A stretch of 40,747 nucleotides of DNA from contig NZ_MCGG01000084.1 in NCBI RefSeq assembly GCF_001746755.1, positions 1 through 40,747 on the forward strand. The letters run 5' to 3'. How positions within the stretch are numbered: position 1 is the stretch's first letter; each line of letters opens with the position of its first letter. The notes under the pieces were generated by a model. That model did not search any database. It was not told the DNA's origin and worked only from the letters and a program-made list of their open reading frames with translations. Below, one piece after another: positions 1-9,878 of this stretch. The stretch comes from Magnetovibrio blakemorei. Its GTDB lineage: Bacteria; Pseudomonadota; Alphaproteobacteria; Rhodospirillales; Magnetovibrionaceae. The translations under genes and the position numbers were made by a program.

Positions 1-246
1 GCTGTCTGGAACGTACGCCCCGGAAATAGACAAGTAGGTGTGGGGTAAGCAGAGAAATTCAAGGTCAGCAAATGGAGGGCAAGGAAGCGGTTATGACAGG
101 GCAATGAGAAGGCAGAGATTGTTGCAAGACTTTGGCCTCAACGCGATTGCGTGACAAGGATGTTGCAGAAGCCTAGAATCAACTGGGGACAGTCTTGGCG
201 ATAGGCTGAAAGTTCCATGAATAAATTGGATAAAGGTTCTTCGGAC
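1..246. other. Upstream region of the CbpA-like gene
   Basis: No gene could be supported in the first 246 bases. Short frames on both strands look like chance readings. A heat-shock-type promoter was looked for and not found with any confidence. Confidence 0.5.
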
Positions 247-1161
247 ATGCGCGATCCGTATGAAGTTCTGGGTGTCAGCAAAACGGCCACCACCGATGAC
301 ATCCGCCAAGCGTACCGCAAGTTGGCGAAAAAATCTCACCCAGATCTCCATCCGGGTGACGCCAAGGCCGAAACCCGTTTTAAGGAACTGAGTAACGCCA
401 AAGAGTTGCTGTCCGATGCAGATAAGCGCCGTCGCTTTGACGCTGGCGAGATCGACGCCGCGGGCAACGAGCGTCCTCAGCACAATTACTATCGTCCCTA
501 TGCCGATGGCGGCGAGGGGGCAAAATACGCCCGTTACGGCGACGGCCAGGACCCTGAAAATATGAGCGATATCTTCGCCGATCTTTTCCGTGGCCGCGGC
601 GGCGGAGGGGAAGGCCTAAAAATGCGCGGGCAGGACGTCAGCTATAGCTTGGCTGTCCCATTCATAGATGCAGCCCGAGGTGGAAAAATGCGGGCAACTA
701 TGGCTGATGGTAAGGTGTTAGACATTTCCATACCCGAAGGCGTGCATGATCGCCAGTTGCTCAGGCTGCGTGGCAAGGGCATGCCCGGGATTGGCGGCGG
801 ACCGTCTGGAGACGCCTATGTCGAAGTTCATATCCAATCACACCGTTTTTTCGACCGCAAGGACAACAATATTCACATGACCTTGCCAGTGACGTTGCGT
901 GAAGCCGTCCTCGGCGGCAAAGTGAAGGTGCCAACCGTCTATGGCCATGTGGAAATGACGGTGCCAAAGAATGCCAACGCTGGTACGACGTTGCGCCTCA
1001 AGGGCAAGGGCATTTTGGATCCGAAAAGTGGCCAACGGGGTGATCAATATGTGCGTATAGAGATCGTTTTGCCTGAACACCCGGATGCGGAGCTTGAGGC
1101 GTTCGTCCGCGACTGGCAAACCGGCGAAGACGATCCGCGAAAAGGAATGGTGGCGTTATGA
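247..1161 (+). CDS. cbpA: DnaJ-family co-chaperone, CbpA-like
   Basis: J-domain co-chaperone expected to stimulate DnaK ATPase and bind unfolded clients in the cytoplasm. The J domain is at about residues 3-66 with the HPD motif at residues 31-33; a glycine-rich linker (about 110-125) follows, then two DnaJ C-terminal beta domains (about 130-290). There is no CxxCxGxG zinc finger, so it is a class B (CbpA/DnaJ2) protein rather than DnaJ proper. I chose the ATG at 247 (304 aa), because AAAGG lies about 10 nt upstream and the J domain starts right after it; an in-frame ATG at 217 is possible but has a poor ribosome site. The stop overlaps the start of the next gene (ATGA), and that gene encodes the CbpM modulator, which supports the CbpA assignment. 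Family assignment is firm; the exact start is less so. Confidence 0.93.
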   Translation: MRDPYEVLGVSKTATTDDIRQAYRKLAKKSHPDLHPGDAKAETRFKELSNAKELLSDADKRRRFDAGEIDAAGNERPQHNYYRPYADGGEGAKYARYGDGQDPENMSDIFADLFRGRGGGGEGLKMRGQDVSYSLAVPFIDAARGGKMRATMADGKVLDISIPEGVHDRQLLRLRGKGMPGIGGGPSGDAYVEVHIQSHRFFDRKDNNIHMTLPVTLREAVLGGKVKVPTVYGHVEMTVPKNANAGTTLRLKGKGILDPKSGQRGDQYVRIEIVLPEHPDAELEAFVRDWQTGEDDPRKGMVAL

Positions 1162-1490
1162 ACTTGGAATTCGATGAAATCCTCGCCGTCGTTGAGAACC
1201 TTGGCGCCGACGAACTGACGATCTGGATTGAGAGTGGCTGGGTCCGTCCCGAAGAAACCGTTCCCACGCCAAAATTTTCGGCCGTGGATGTGGCGCGAGT
1301 CCGTCTTATCCACGAATGCATATACGAACTCGGGGTGGAGATCGATACGCTGCCGCTCATCTTATCCCTTGTTGATCAAGTCTATGGGTTGCGTCGTGAA
1401 CTGGCGGTGCTGGTCGAGGCGGTTGAGGAGCTACCGGAAGAAACCAAAACAAAGATTCTTCAGCGCGTGGGCCGTGTCGGACAAGACTGA
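1158..1490 (+). CDS. cbpM: Chaperone modulator CbpM (MerR-like)
   Basis: A 110-aa protein with a MerR-like N-terminal half and a C-terminal helix, the size and layout of CbpM, which binds the J domain of CbpA and inhibits its co-chaperone and DNA-binding activity. Visible family features are the WIESGWV stretch near residues 23-29, the F-x-x-x-D-x-A-R-x-x-L-I segment around 40-52, and a helical region (LRREL...EELPEE) near the C-terminus. The start codon overlaps the stop of the J-protein gene by ATGA, indicating translational coupling and matched amounts of the two partners. Function is inferred from family and context. Confidence 0.88.
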   Translation: MNLEFDEILAVVENLGADELTIWIESGWVRPEETVPTPKFSAVDVARVRLIHECIYELGVEIDTLPLILSLVDQVYGLRRELAVLVEAVEELPEETKTKILQRVGRVGQD

Positions 1491-1567
1491 AATGGCTAAG
1501 CAGTTTTTCAGCTATAACGCGGGTTGCGACGTATGCTCGGCTAGCAGATCATGTCGCCTTATGAACG

Positions 1568-1738
1568 TCACGATCTAAGGGATGTTGCTAAAACCGTGGT
1601 TATAATAAGCAACAACCCGCCCACCACCATGACGCCCTTAAAAGTCAAGGCGCCGTTACGGTAAAGCATTACGACCATAACCCCAATCGCAGCGCTCGCG
1701 ACCAATAGGGCAATCAGCGAATCAAGATTGGTGTCCAT
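1568..1738 (-). CDS. Small two-helix membrane protein after norF
   Basis: A 56-aa ORF read by eye: ATG at 1738, TGA at 1568-1570. An AAGG-type ribosome site lies about 10 nt upstream of the ATG. The protein starts MDTNLDSLIALLV and has two predicted membrane helices, roughly residues 7-25 and 33-51, joined by a short YRNGALTFKG loop. It begins 15 nt after the norF stop and is in the same direction, so it is probably the last gene of the nor operon. I do not recognise the family. It could assemble or stabilise the NO reductase as NorE and NorF do, but that rests only on position. It is real by its spacing, start signal and hydrophobic pattern, not by known homology. Confidence 0.6.
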   Translation of the reverse strand: MDTNLDSLIALLVASAAIGVMVVMLYRNGALTFKGVMVVGGLLLIITTVLATSLRS

Positions 1739-1753
1739 CGTTTTCTTACCTTA

Positions 1754-2041
1754 TCAAATGGCAGGCGTTAGATAATAGGCACCCAAAATAAAGGACAAGA
1801 TAACGCATAGAAACGCGATAAAGCCCTTTTGCCAACCTGAGCTGCTCTGCCTCAGGTTCAGGTAAAACCACAAGATCAGAGATGACTTGGCACCGGCCAA
1901 AACCAGCAACACCGTCACCCATGTTGAGCCCAGATCAATGTCTGCATTGACGCGCCCGGCCCCCATGAGGCCAATGGTCGCCGCGATCAAGACGGCCCAT
2001 ACGAAAATCAATCTACGTGTTGAAGGGAGTTTCGCCTGCAT
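1754..2041 (-). CDS. norF: NorF, nitric oxide reductase accessory protein
   Basis: A 95-aa membrane protein of the cytochrome c oxidase subunit IV-like family, with three predicted helices (about residues 9-29, 39-62 and 70-90) and the conserved K-x-x-L-I-x-x-x-Y-x-x-L-R pattern after helix two. NorF is a denitrification-specific accessory subunit that supports NO reductase activity or assembly without being catalytic. The ATG at 2041 follows the norE stop by three bases and has a GAGGTGAG ribosome site inside the end of norE. Position directly after norE strengthens the call. Confidence 0.85.
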   Translation of the reverse strand: MQAKLPSTRRLIFVWAVLIAATIGLMGAGRVNADIDLGSTWVTVLLVLAGAKSSLILWFYLNLRQSSSGWQKGFIAFLCVILSFILGAYYLTPAI

Positions 2042-2044
2042 GAC

Positions 2045-2614
2045 TCACCTCACCAGATAGATGACAGGGTAGACCAGCACCCAGATCAAATCGACCATGT
2101 GCCAGAACGCCGCCCCGGTTTCGAGGTTTTCAAGACTGTTCTTCCACGCAACGATTGCCAGAATGATCAATCCCATAATCACATGGAAAAAATGGAACCC
2201 GGTGATCAGGTAATAGAGTGTAAAAAATGTATTCGTTTCTATGTCAAAACCGGCGTCCAGCTTGTCACCATATTCGATGATTTTGACGTACAAAAATACC
2301 GACCCGATCAAAATCGCGTAAACCATCCACCACCTTGATGCCGAACTGTTCCCATCAGATCGTACACGCACCGCAAGGGCGGCACATAAGCCACTGGTCA
2401 ACAGGACCATCGTGTTGAGGGCGCCAAAAAACCGATCAAGATGAGCTTGGGAAGCATCGAATGTTTGCACATCCAACATGCGCGCCACGGCGAAGCCACT
2501 GAGCGCCGCGCCGAACACCAAAAGCTCGCTCCAGATCAGCACCCACATGATGGGATTTCCGGGCAGGCTCGACAATGGCCCCCATCCGCTGTTGTGTTCA
2601 TTCAAATCAGACAT
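2045..2614 (-). CDS. norE: NorE, cytochrome c oxidase subunit III-like NO reductase accessory protein
   Basis: A 189-aa protein of the heme-copper oxidase subunit III superfamily with five predicted helices (about residues 22-46, 66-84, 95-117, 131-155, 166-187), the short form typical of NorE. Conserved features include the W-x-x-x-x-x-E-L-x-x-F segment of helix one, the YLITGFHFFHV stretch in helix four, and the W-H-x-V-D-x-x-W end region. NorE is thought to help assemble or stabilise the cNOR complex. The ATG at 2614 is 13 nt after the norD stop; norF follows after three bases. Confidence 0.9.
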   Translation of the reverse strand: MSDLNEHNSGWGPLSSLPGNPIMWVLIWSELLVFGAALSGFAVARMLDVQTFDASQAHLDRFFGALNTMVLLTSGLCAALAVRVRSDGNSSASRWWMVYAILIGSVFLYVKIIEYGDKLDAGFDIETNTFFTLYYLITGFHFFHVIMGLIILAIVAWKNSLENLETGAAFWHMVDLIWVLVYPVIYLVR

Positions 2615-2627
2615 CAGCTCATTCGAC

Positions 2628-4577
2628 CTAGCTCACAAGGTGACGATAAATGTTTGGCAACGCAGCGCTCAGTCGGTTGATATGGGGGATGATGGCGCAG
2701 CCCCCCCTTCCAAACATGTAGGGAAAATAGTCTCGCGCCTGAGCGTCGATGGTCACCCCGTACACCGCCGCACCCGATCTGCGCGCTTCGAGGATGGCCA
2801 TGCGGCTGTCTTCAATGCCATAGCGCCCATCGTAATGATCCAGATCGTTGGGCTTGCCGTCACTGATCAACAACAACAATCGATGGCGGTTCGGACGCTC
2901 GTTCAATTTGTCCGCCGCGTAGCGGATCGCCGCGCCCATGCGGGTGTAATATCCGGGCTTCAGGGCTGCGATGCGTCGATCAACAGCGGGAGACAGCGTC
3001 TCGTCAAAATCTTTTAATCGATCCAGTCGCACCAAGCTTCGCTTGCGCGATGTGAACGTGTAAATCGCGTGGTCGTCGCCGCTGGCCGCCAGGCCATGCG
3101 TCAAGGTGGTCAGGGCTTCCTTTTCCACGTCCAGCACGCGCTGCCCATCCATCCACGCATCGGTGGACAGCGACACATCCACCAAGATCAGCGCCGCCAG
3201 GTCACGGCTTTCGTTGCGAAAGGAGGTGTAAATTCGGTCGCTGCCTTCACCGCTGGCGGCCAGATCGCAGCGCGCCCGGATCAGGGCGTCAATGTCCAAT
3301 TCGCTCCCGTCAAATTCGCGGGGCGTGCGTTCGCGTTTGGGACGCAAGGCTTCGAACTGACGGCGCACCTTGTTAATCCGCTTGCGGCTGGCTTCATCGG
3401 GGCTCCAGTCTTCGCCTTCCTCGTCCGCCAGGCCGGACACGACCACGCAGTGATCTAAGTGATAGCTTTTGCGCCGATAGTCCCATTCCGGATAGGTGAT
3501 GTCGGCGATGAGCCGTGATGTGTCAACGGCGTTGGCCGGAAGGTCCAGATCAAGACGGATGGTCGAGGCGGTTTTTTTGTCATTTTTCGACAAGGTGATG
3601 TGTTCCAATTCCTCCGCCGCACGCTTCGGGTCATTGTCTTCATCGTCGTCAACAGGACGGTTGACGTTGACCATGTCGGCCATAGAGAGGATGTGTTCAA
3701 AACGGTCGAAGGCCAGCGGGTCGTCGCGTTCGGCTTGATCGTTGTCGCGTTGTTCGGCCACGAACTTGCGGCCATCGCGCAGATCTTCACTGTTTTGGTG
3801 ATCGCTTTTGCTGTCTTCGTCATCGACCGCATCTGGGTCGTGTGCGTTGCTGAGACCCCGGTCCACGACCTCGCCCCACAGCGGCACCGACAGAAACGGT
3901 TGGTAACCCGTGGGGGCGGTGAAGTCGTCCAGTTTGCCTTGCCCCGCAGACACAAAGTTCCACATCGCCGCGTTTTTGGGAACAGTTCCGCCCAACAGCG
4001 CATGCACCACGTCTTCAATTTGTTGTTCTATGGCGGGCTTGGCGTGCGTCGGCCGTGCGTTGCGCACGCCTTCAGATAAGCGTTCGAACACAACCCGCAA
4101 TCCCGGAAGCTGCTTTAAGGTTGTGCGGGTTTGAGCGGCATAGATCTGGAGGGCCAGCAGATCACCTTGCAAGGGGTCCGCCGGTGAAGGTTGACGGCTT
4201 GGTGCTCCGGCTAAGGCCAAATAAGCCGCCAGCCATATATAGAGTTTTCGATTGAGGTCCTGATCGTCGAACAGATCTATGACGTTCGGTAGGGTGAGCG
4301 TTTCGGCATCACGCTTGGCGGTTTCCAATTTTTCCATATCCGCGCCCAACTTCATCATCAGGCTGAGACGATGTTTCTTTTCACGCGCCACGGCACCCAC
4401 AATCTCCAGTCCGCCCGCACCGCCAACGCCGTGAAAAAACACCGCCACCATGGTGCGTACGTCGTCCAGACGTACTGCGGCGTCAGGGTAATGGGCGTAG
4501 CTGCTTTGCCCCCCCACCAGACGGTTCCAAAACGTACCGATGAATTCTTCCGGTTCGAGAAAATCTGCGAGACCCAC
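2628..4577 (-). CDS. norD: NorD, nitric oxide reductase activation protein (VWA domain)
   Basis: A 649-aa cytoplasmic protein with a C-terminal von Willebrand A domain (about residues 460-645). The MIDAS motif DVSLST is intact near residue 470. The middle part (about 270-330) is acidic and low in complexity, as usual in NorD. With the MoxR-type ATPase NorQ it forms a chaperone pair that activates NorCB, probably by helping insert the non-heme iron. The start is GTG at 4577 with AGGAG eight bases upstream, and that ribosome site overlaps the norQ stop region 11 nt away. Length and domain order match the family. Confidence 0.93.
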   Translation of the reverse strand: MGLADFLEPEEFIGTFWNRLVGGQSSYAHYPDAAVRLDDVRTMVAVFFHGVGGAGGLEIVGAVAREKKHRLSLMMKLGADMEKLETAKRDAETLTLPNVIDLFDDQDLNRKLYIWLAAYLALAGAPSRQPSPADPLQGDLLALQIYAAQTRTTLKQLPGLRVVFERLSEGVRNARPTHAKPAIEQQIEDVVHALLGGTVPKNAAMWNFVSAGQGKLDDFTAPTGYQPFLSVPLWGEVVDRGLSNAHDPDAVDDEDSKSDHQNSEDLRDGRKFVAEQRDNDQAERDDPLAFDRFEHILSMADMVNVNRPVDDDEDNDPKRAAEELEHITLSKNDKKTASTIRLDLDLPANAVDTSRLIADITYPEWDYRRKSYHLDHCVVVSGLADEEGEDWSPDEASRKRINKVRRQFEALRPKRERTPREFDGSELDIDALIRARCDLAASGEGSDRIYTSFRNESRDLAALILVDVSLSTDAWMDGQRVLDVEKEALTTLTHGLAASGDDHAIYTFTSRKRSLVRLDRLKDFDETLSPAVDRRIAALKPGYYTRMGAAIRYAADKLNERPNRHRLLLLISDGKPNDLDHYDGRYGIEDSRMAILEARRSGAAVYGVTIDAQARDYFPYMFGRGGCAIIPHINRLSAALPNIYRHLVS

Positions 4578-4588
4578 GATGCTGTCTC

Positions 4589-5380
4589 CTACCCAAACGT
4601 GGCGAGAACCACTTCCTCAAGACCGGCCTTAACGTCATCATCATCACTGAGCGGTTCGATCAGGGCTGCGCGTGCCGCATCCAGCGTCGACATCCCAGAG
4701 CGGATTAAGGTTGCGCAATACACCAGCAAACGGGTCGATGCACCTTCTTCCAGGTCCTGATCTTTCATCGCCCGAATGCGCGTGGCCATGTTCACCAACG
4801 GCGCACAGTGTTCTGCGTCCAGACCGGATTCTTGCGCGACGATGCGCACTTCGATATCCGGTGCGGGGTAATTGAAACTGAGGCCCACAAAACGCTGGCG
4901 AGTGCTGGGCTTAAGGCTTTTGAGAATGTTCTGATAGCCCGGATTGTAGGACACGATGAGCATAAAATCATCCGGGGCTTCTAAGGTTTCACCGGTGCGC
5001 TCCAACGGTAAGATGCGTCGGTCGTCGGTCAACGGGTGTAGCACTACGGTCACGTCCTTGCGCGCTTCGACCACTTCGTCGAGGTAGCACACCCCGCCCG
5101 TGCGCACCGCATGGGTCAAAGGTCCATCAACCCATAGGGTTTCTCCACCTTTCAACAAGTAACGTCCCGTCAGATCCGCCGCCGTCAGGTCATCGTGACA
5201 TGAAACGGTATGCAAGTCCAAACCCAGACGCGCCGCCATATGTGCCACGAAACGGGTTTTTCCACATCCCGTCGGACCTTTGAGCATTAGCGGTAGATTG
5301 TTCTTATGGGCGTGTTCGAACAATTCGCATTCACCGCCCACCGGCAGATAAAAAGGAATATCGGCGTTGATTGCATTCAT
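4589..5380 (-). CDS. norQ: NorQ, MoxR-type AAA+ ATPase
   Basis: A 263-aa MoxR-family AAA+ ATPase, partner of NorD in maturing NO reductase. Walker A is GPTGCGKT at residues 35-42; Walker B is the CYLDE stretch near residue 109; a sensor-type N is in SYNPGYQN near 145; arginine-finger candidates follow at STRQR. I chose the ATG at 5380 over an upstream in-frame start at 5419, since it begins with the usual NorQ N-terminus and has a GGTGGA site before it. It sits between norB and norD in the standard order. Confidence 0.94.
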   Translation of the reverse strand: MNAINADIPFYLPVGGECELFEHAHKNNLPLMLKGPTGCGKTRFVAHMAARLGLDLHTVSCHDDLTAADLTGRYLLKGGETLWVDGPLTHAVRTGGVCYLDEVVEARKDVTVVLHPLTDDRRILPLERTGETLEAPDDFMLIVSYNPGYQNILKSLKPSTRQRFVGLSFNYPAPDIEVRIVAQESGLDAEHCAPLVNMATRIRAMKDQDLEEGASTRLLVYCATLIRSGMSTLDAARAALIEPLSDDDDVKAGLEEVVLATFG

Positions 5381-5508
5381 GATCTGTCCACCAAACTGTA
5401 CAAAATAACGAGAGAGCAAAATAAAGAAAAGAGAGGGGGGCAGTCTCCATCACAAAAATGGATCGTGCCCCCCTTTTGAAGTTTGTCTTCAGCTAAACTT
5501 CATCTTTT

Positions 5509-6879
<1,371 letters not shown>

Positions 6880-6883
6880 TCAA

Positions 6884-7336
6884 TTAACCGGCCACGTTGG
6901 GGGGCCAGTTCTGTGTTTTGATGGTGTTGACCCATTTGAAAAAGTCAACGAGCGCATCGAGCTCTTGTTCGTTGATTTCGAAATGCGGCATTTGCCGACG
7001 CCCTTCGACCTCAGTCGGCTGGGACCGAATCCAGTCCTTGATGCCGTCGCGTGCTGTGTCGGCATCTTCAAAACCGCCGTAGCGCGCCCATACGTTGCCC
7101 AACTCCGGCGCGTAGTAGGCACCTTCGCCAAGGATGGTGTGGCAGTTGATGCATGAATGTCGTTCCCACACGGCTTTACCCTGTTCGACACCCGGCGTAA
7201 TACCCGCCACATCCGTAGAGTTCTTTTCGATGTAGCCGTAGCTGTGCACCGTCAAGGCAACCAGAATGACGAGAAAAAAAATGGTGCCGCCGAAAAAGAT
7301 GTTCCGTGCGGCTGACTTGGTTAGACCTTCTGACAT
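6884..7336 (-). CDS. norC: NorC, cytochrome c subunit of nitric oxide reductase
   Basis: A 150-aa membrane-anchored monoheme cytochrome c that passes electrons to NorB. One N-terminal helix (about residues 13-31) anchors it, with the heme domain in the periplasm. The heme motif is CINCH at residues 62-66; the axial methionine is likely in the RRQMPHF segment near residue 119. The ATG at 7336 has AAGGA about nine bases upstream; an in-frame TTG at 7342 is a weaker alternative. It is the first gene of the nor operon, divergent from two Crp/Fnr regulators. Length is usual for NorC. Confidence 0.96.
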   Translation of the reverse strand: MSEGLTKSAARNIFFGGTIFFLVILVALTVHSYGYIEKNSTDVAGITPGVEQGKAVWERHSCINCHTILGEGAYYAPELGNVWARYGGFEDADTARDGIKDWIRSQPTEVEGRRQMPHFEINEQELDALVDFFKWVNTIKTQNWPPNVAG

Positions 7337-7386
7337 GTTCAATATCCTTCGTGATTTCCACGATCATTGCCAAGTGGTCTCGATAA

Positions 7387-7400
7387 ACCACCGTGGTGGT
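7387..7400. promoter_or_regulatory. Inverted repeat in the norC / regulator divergent promoter region
   Basis: The perfect inverted repeat ACCACC-GT-GGTGGT lies 51-64 bases upstream of the norC start, between norC and the divergent regulator genes. It is in a fair place for an operator. It does not match the FNR/DNR consensus (TTGAT-N4-ATCAA), and I found no good FNR-type box in this intergenic stretch. Function is inferred from position and symmetry only. Confidence 0.3.
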
Positions 7401-7581
7401 ATTCAATCTGTCCCCGTCCATGGCGTCCTTATCTTTTGTTAAGAACGCTAAAAAACGCCTGACCATGTTCCTCAACTCTCGACATGCTCCTCATCTATGC
7501 CTTAGAATGGTTTTATTGGTTTGGAAGTAACTGCATTTTGCCGGTGCGTTTTTGTTTGTCCGTGAATTGGAGTTCTAAGCC

Positions 7582-8313
7582 TTGTCTCATGTATCCCCAT
7601 TAAGCGAAGACCCGGGTCTGATTTTCAGGCTTGGTATGGTTCCCGTGTTCTTAGACACCCCGCAGAAAAGCCTTTGTGCTTTGTTGCAAAACGCGACGCA
7701 GTTGATGCCACCTCCCGGCACGCAAATCGTTGGCAGCGATACGACAGCCGATCATCTCCATATTGTTTTGCAAGGTTATGTGGGCTCTTACGCAGGAGAT
7801 GGAGTGACGAGCGATGATGCTGCTGGCGCACAACAGTTGCTCAATTGCATCGGTGCCAACAGCTTCATCGGTTTGTCGGAAATCTTTCTCAATCATCCTC
7901 ATAAGTATGCTTATAGGACTTTTGACGACACGCACATCGTGAGTATTCCGACCGAAGATTTGTTGAGCGCCTTGGAAAAAGATTGGGTTTTATTAAGGTC
8001 AATGCTTTGTGGTATGAGCCAGCGCATTCACGGCTTGGTCCATCAAATCAACAGCCTCAAGACGCAAAAAGCGGAACAGCGCCTTGCGGCCCATTTTCTC
8101 GACTTGATGGAACAGCAAGGCGGCGGCATGGCGTTTGAGTTGCCCTATGGCAAAAAGAAACTTGCCGCACATCTCGGTCTGGTTCCGGAAAGTCTGTCGC
8201 GTGCCCTCAAGCGGCTCAAAGAACGCGGCGTTCACGTGGAGGGTCGTTCTATCACCATCAGCGACCCCCAGTCATTGATGGATGTTTTGGGAAAATTGAG
8301 GGCTGAGCTATGA
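7582..8313 (+). CDS. Crp/Fnr-family regulator 1, DNR/NnrR-like
   Basis: A 243-aa regulator with an N-terminal cyclic-nucleotide-binding-like beta barrel (about residues 15-130), a long dimer helix (about 135-165) and a C-terminal winged helix. The recognition helix has VPESLSRALKRL, close to the E-x-x-SR pattern of FNR/DNR. It has no N-terminal cysteine cluster, so it is not an oxygen-sensing FNR. The start is TTG at 7582 with GGAG nine bases upstream; the first in-frame ATG (7636) would cut into the barrel. Divergence from norC suggests an NO- or nitrogen-oxide-responsive regulator of the nor and nir genes, which is inference. It overlaps the next regulator by ATGA. Confidence 0.85.
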   Translation: MSHVSPLSEDPGLIFRLGMVPVFLDTPQKSLCALLQNATQLMPPPGTQIVGSDTTADHLHIVLQGYVGSYAGDGVTSDDAAGAQQLLNCIGANSFIGLSEIFLNHPHKYAYRTFDDTHIVSIPTEDLLSALEKDWVLLRSMLCGMSQRIHGLVHQINSLKTQKAEQRLAAHFLDLMEQQGGGMAFELPYGKKKLAAHLGLVPESLSRALKRLKERGVHVEGRSITISDPQSLMDVLGKLRAEL

Positions 8314-9041
8314 ACCATACCCTCAAAGCCAAAACCACCGCCATGTTGTCACAGGAAGATTTCGAGAGCATTGCATCGGTTCCGTTTTTTGCCCACATAC
8401 CGACCGAATTGCTGGCGTCTTTGACCGTGTCCGCCAGCGTTACAACCTATTCCCAAGCCGGACTTCTGTTTAATCACAACGAGCCGGCGGATACCATTTA
8501 CGTCTTGTTGGACGGCATGGTGACCATTTCGCTTTATCACGAAGACGGCACCCAGGCGATCATCGACACCATTACCCCGGTGTCTACGTTTGCGGAGGCT
8601 GCTGCCTTCCATGAGGGGAGTTATCCGGCAACGGCGGAATATACCGCAGGTTCGAAAATCATCGCCATTCCCGTATCTCTGTTTCTCAACCAACTGGAAT
8701 CTTCATCGAAGACAGCCTTTTCGATTTTAGGATCTTTGGCCCTGCGCGAACGCGATCTTGCGACGCAGTTGGATACTTTAAAACTGCACAGCCCGACCCA
8801 GCGCATGATCGAATACTTGCTCGAACAAATTCCGGAAGACGAAAACGGCGCATACAGTTTAACCTTGCCCTTCGACAAAGGGCTGACCGCCAAAAAGCTG
8901 GGGATCACAGCCGTAAGCCTGTCGCGCCTGCTGGCTCGGCTGTCACAGTACGGTGTAAAAAACTCCCGAAAATCCATTCATATCGCCAATGTCACTAAGC
9001 TTCGAACCTATCTGGAAGATAGCAAAAAGAAAAAGCGGTAA
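8310..9041 (+). CDS. Crp/Fnr-family regulator 2
   Basis: A second 243-aa Crp/Fnr regulator, translationally coupled to the first through an ATGA overlap. The sensory barrel is at about residues 20-140 (PFFAHIPTELL opening, PADTIYVLLDG core), then a dimer helix and a winged helix with TAVSLSRLLARL in the recognition helix and a lysine-rich C-terminal tail. Identity to regulator 1 looks low outside the fold, so this is not a recent duplication. It has no cysteine cluster. A role in nitrogen-oxide control with regulator 1, perhaps as a heterodimer, is suggested only by the neighbourhood. Confidence 0.85.
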   Translation: MNHTLKAKTTAMLSQEDFESIASVPFFAHIPTELLASLTVSASVTTYSQAGLLFNHNEPADTIYVLLDGMVTISLYHEDGTQAIIDTITPVSTFAEAAAFHEGSYPATAEYTAGSKIIAIPVSLFLNQLESSSKTAFSILGSLALRERDLATQLDTLKLHSPTQRMIEYLLEQIPEDENGAYSLTLPFDKGLTAKKLGITAVSLSRLLARLSQYGVKNSRKSIHIANVTKLRTYLEDSKKKKR

Positions 9042-9251
9042 GCGGTGAGCAGAGTGCCGCGCAAGTTTGCCTTGTGACTTCGGTTATGGAGACGTGAATG
9101 TACGTCGAAGTTGGTCGTGCTTGTTCTGACAGGTTACACAACAACCGCCCGCGACCGCACGGGCTGCAAAGCTTTATGTGATGTGTTGGAGAATGTGTTT
9201 GTATTTGGACCAAGTTGTGTGGTGTCGGATACTTTGAACTCTGGTGAACGG

Positions 9252-9674
9252 TTACCCGTGTCCGTAAGTCAGTTTTTTTTCCGCTTTGATCACATAGGGG
9301 ATATACCCCTTATCTAACTGGCCGATATGTTTAACCAGCCATTCTTTCAAAAAGCCCAATAATTTTTCCATATCCACAGACTGTGGATCGGATGCAAATG
9401 CGGCCGAAAAATCATGCACCAGATTTTCAATATCGCGATGATTTTTTTTGTGCTTTTCCGCGTTGGGGTAGTCTGTGTTGGAAAACAAATCTTCTTCCCG
9501 TGCAAAGTGGGTTTCAATGTATTGCACAAGACGTTCCAAAGACTTTCCAATCGCGTCAGGTCCCTGAGCGTTCACAGTGTGGTGCAAGTCATTGGCGATG
9601 TTAAACAGCATCTGGTGATCGTAATCGATAACCTTATGACCGACTTTCATTTTATCAGACCACTGTAGCAGCAT
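9252..9674 (-). CDS. Bacteriohemerythrin
   Basis: A 140-aa single-domain hemerythrin, a di-iron oxygen- or NO-binding four-helix protein. All seven usual iron ligands can be placed: H20, H56 and E60 (HFARE), H75 and H79 (HKKNH), H116 and D121 (HIGQLD). I chose the ATG at 9674, with AAGGA eight bases upstream, because the family N-terminus (LLQWSDKMKVGHKVIDYDHQ) begins there; longer in-frame starts at 9737 and 9896 add unrelated sequence. It lies between the regulators and nirS, so oxygen supply or NO scavenging for the denitrification genes is plausible. It has its own upstream region after the nirS terminator. Confidence 0.92.
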   Translation of the reverse strand: MLLQWSDKMKVGHKVIDYDHQMLFNIANDLHHTVNAQGPDAIGKSLERLVQYIETHFAREEDLFSNTDYPNAEKHKKNHRDIENLVHDFSAAFASDPQSVDMEKLLGFLKEWLVKHIGQLDKGYIPYVIKAEKKLTYGHG

Positions 9675-9878
9675 ACCGAACTTCCTTGTTGTACGTTCCG
9701 GATGTTCCAGATGTTCTCGTTGTAATTTTATTACCATAGCACGATGCCGCCAATTAATGGTATCGCACAATGATATTAGGGTGATGACAGCGGCCTCTCT
9801 GATTTGGTTGCAAGATGGTTTGAGCACAACAAACCGAACTTGTATTCCAAGGCTGTGGGGGGTAAGAAATTTGGACTC

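Noticed and set aside
7337-7581. FNR/DNR boxes upstream of norC
   Set aside because: No sequence close to TTGAT-N4-ATCAA was found on either strand; only a different palindrome was kept as a weak candidate.
9111-9317. A 68-codon plus-strand frame between the regulators and hemerythrin
   Set aside because: Runs into the hemerythrin gene in antisense, has no ribosome site and no recognisable feature.
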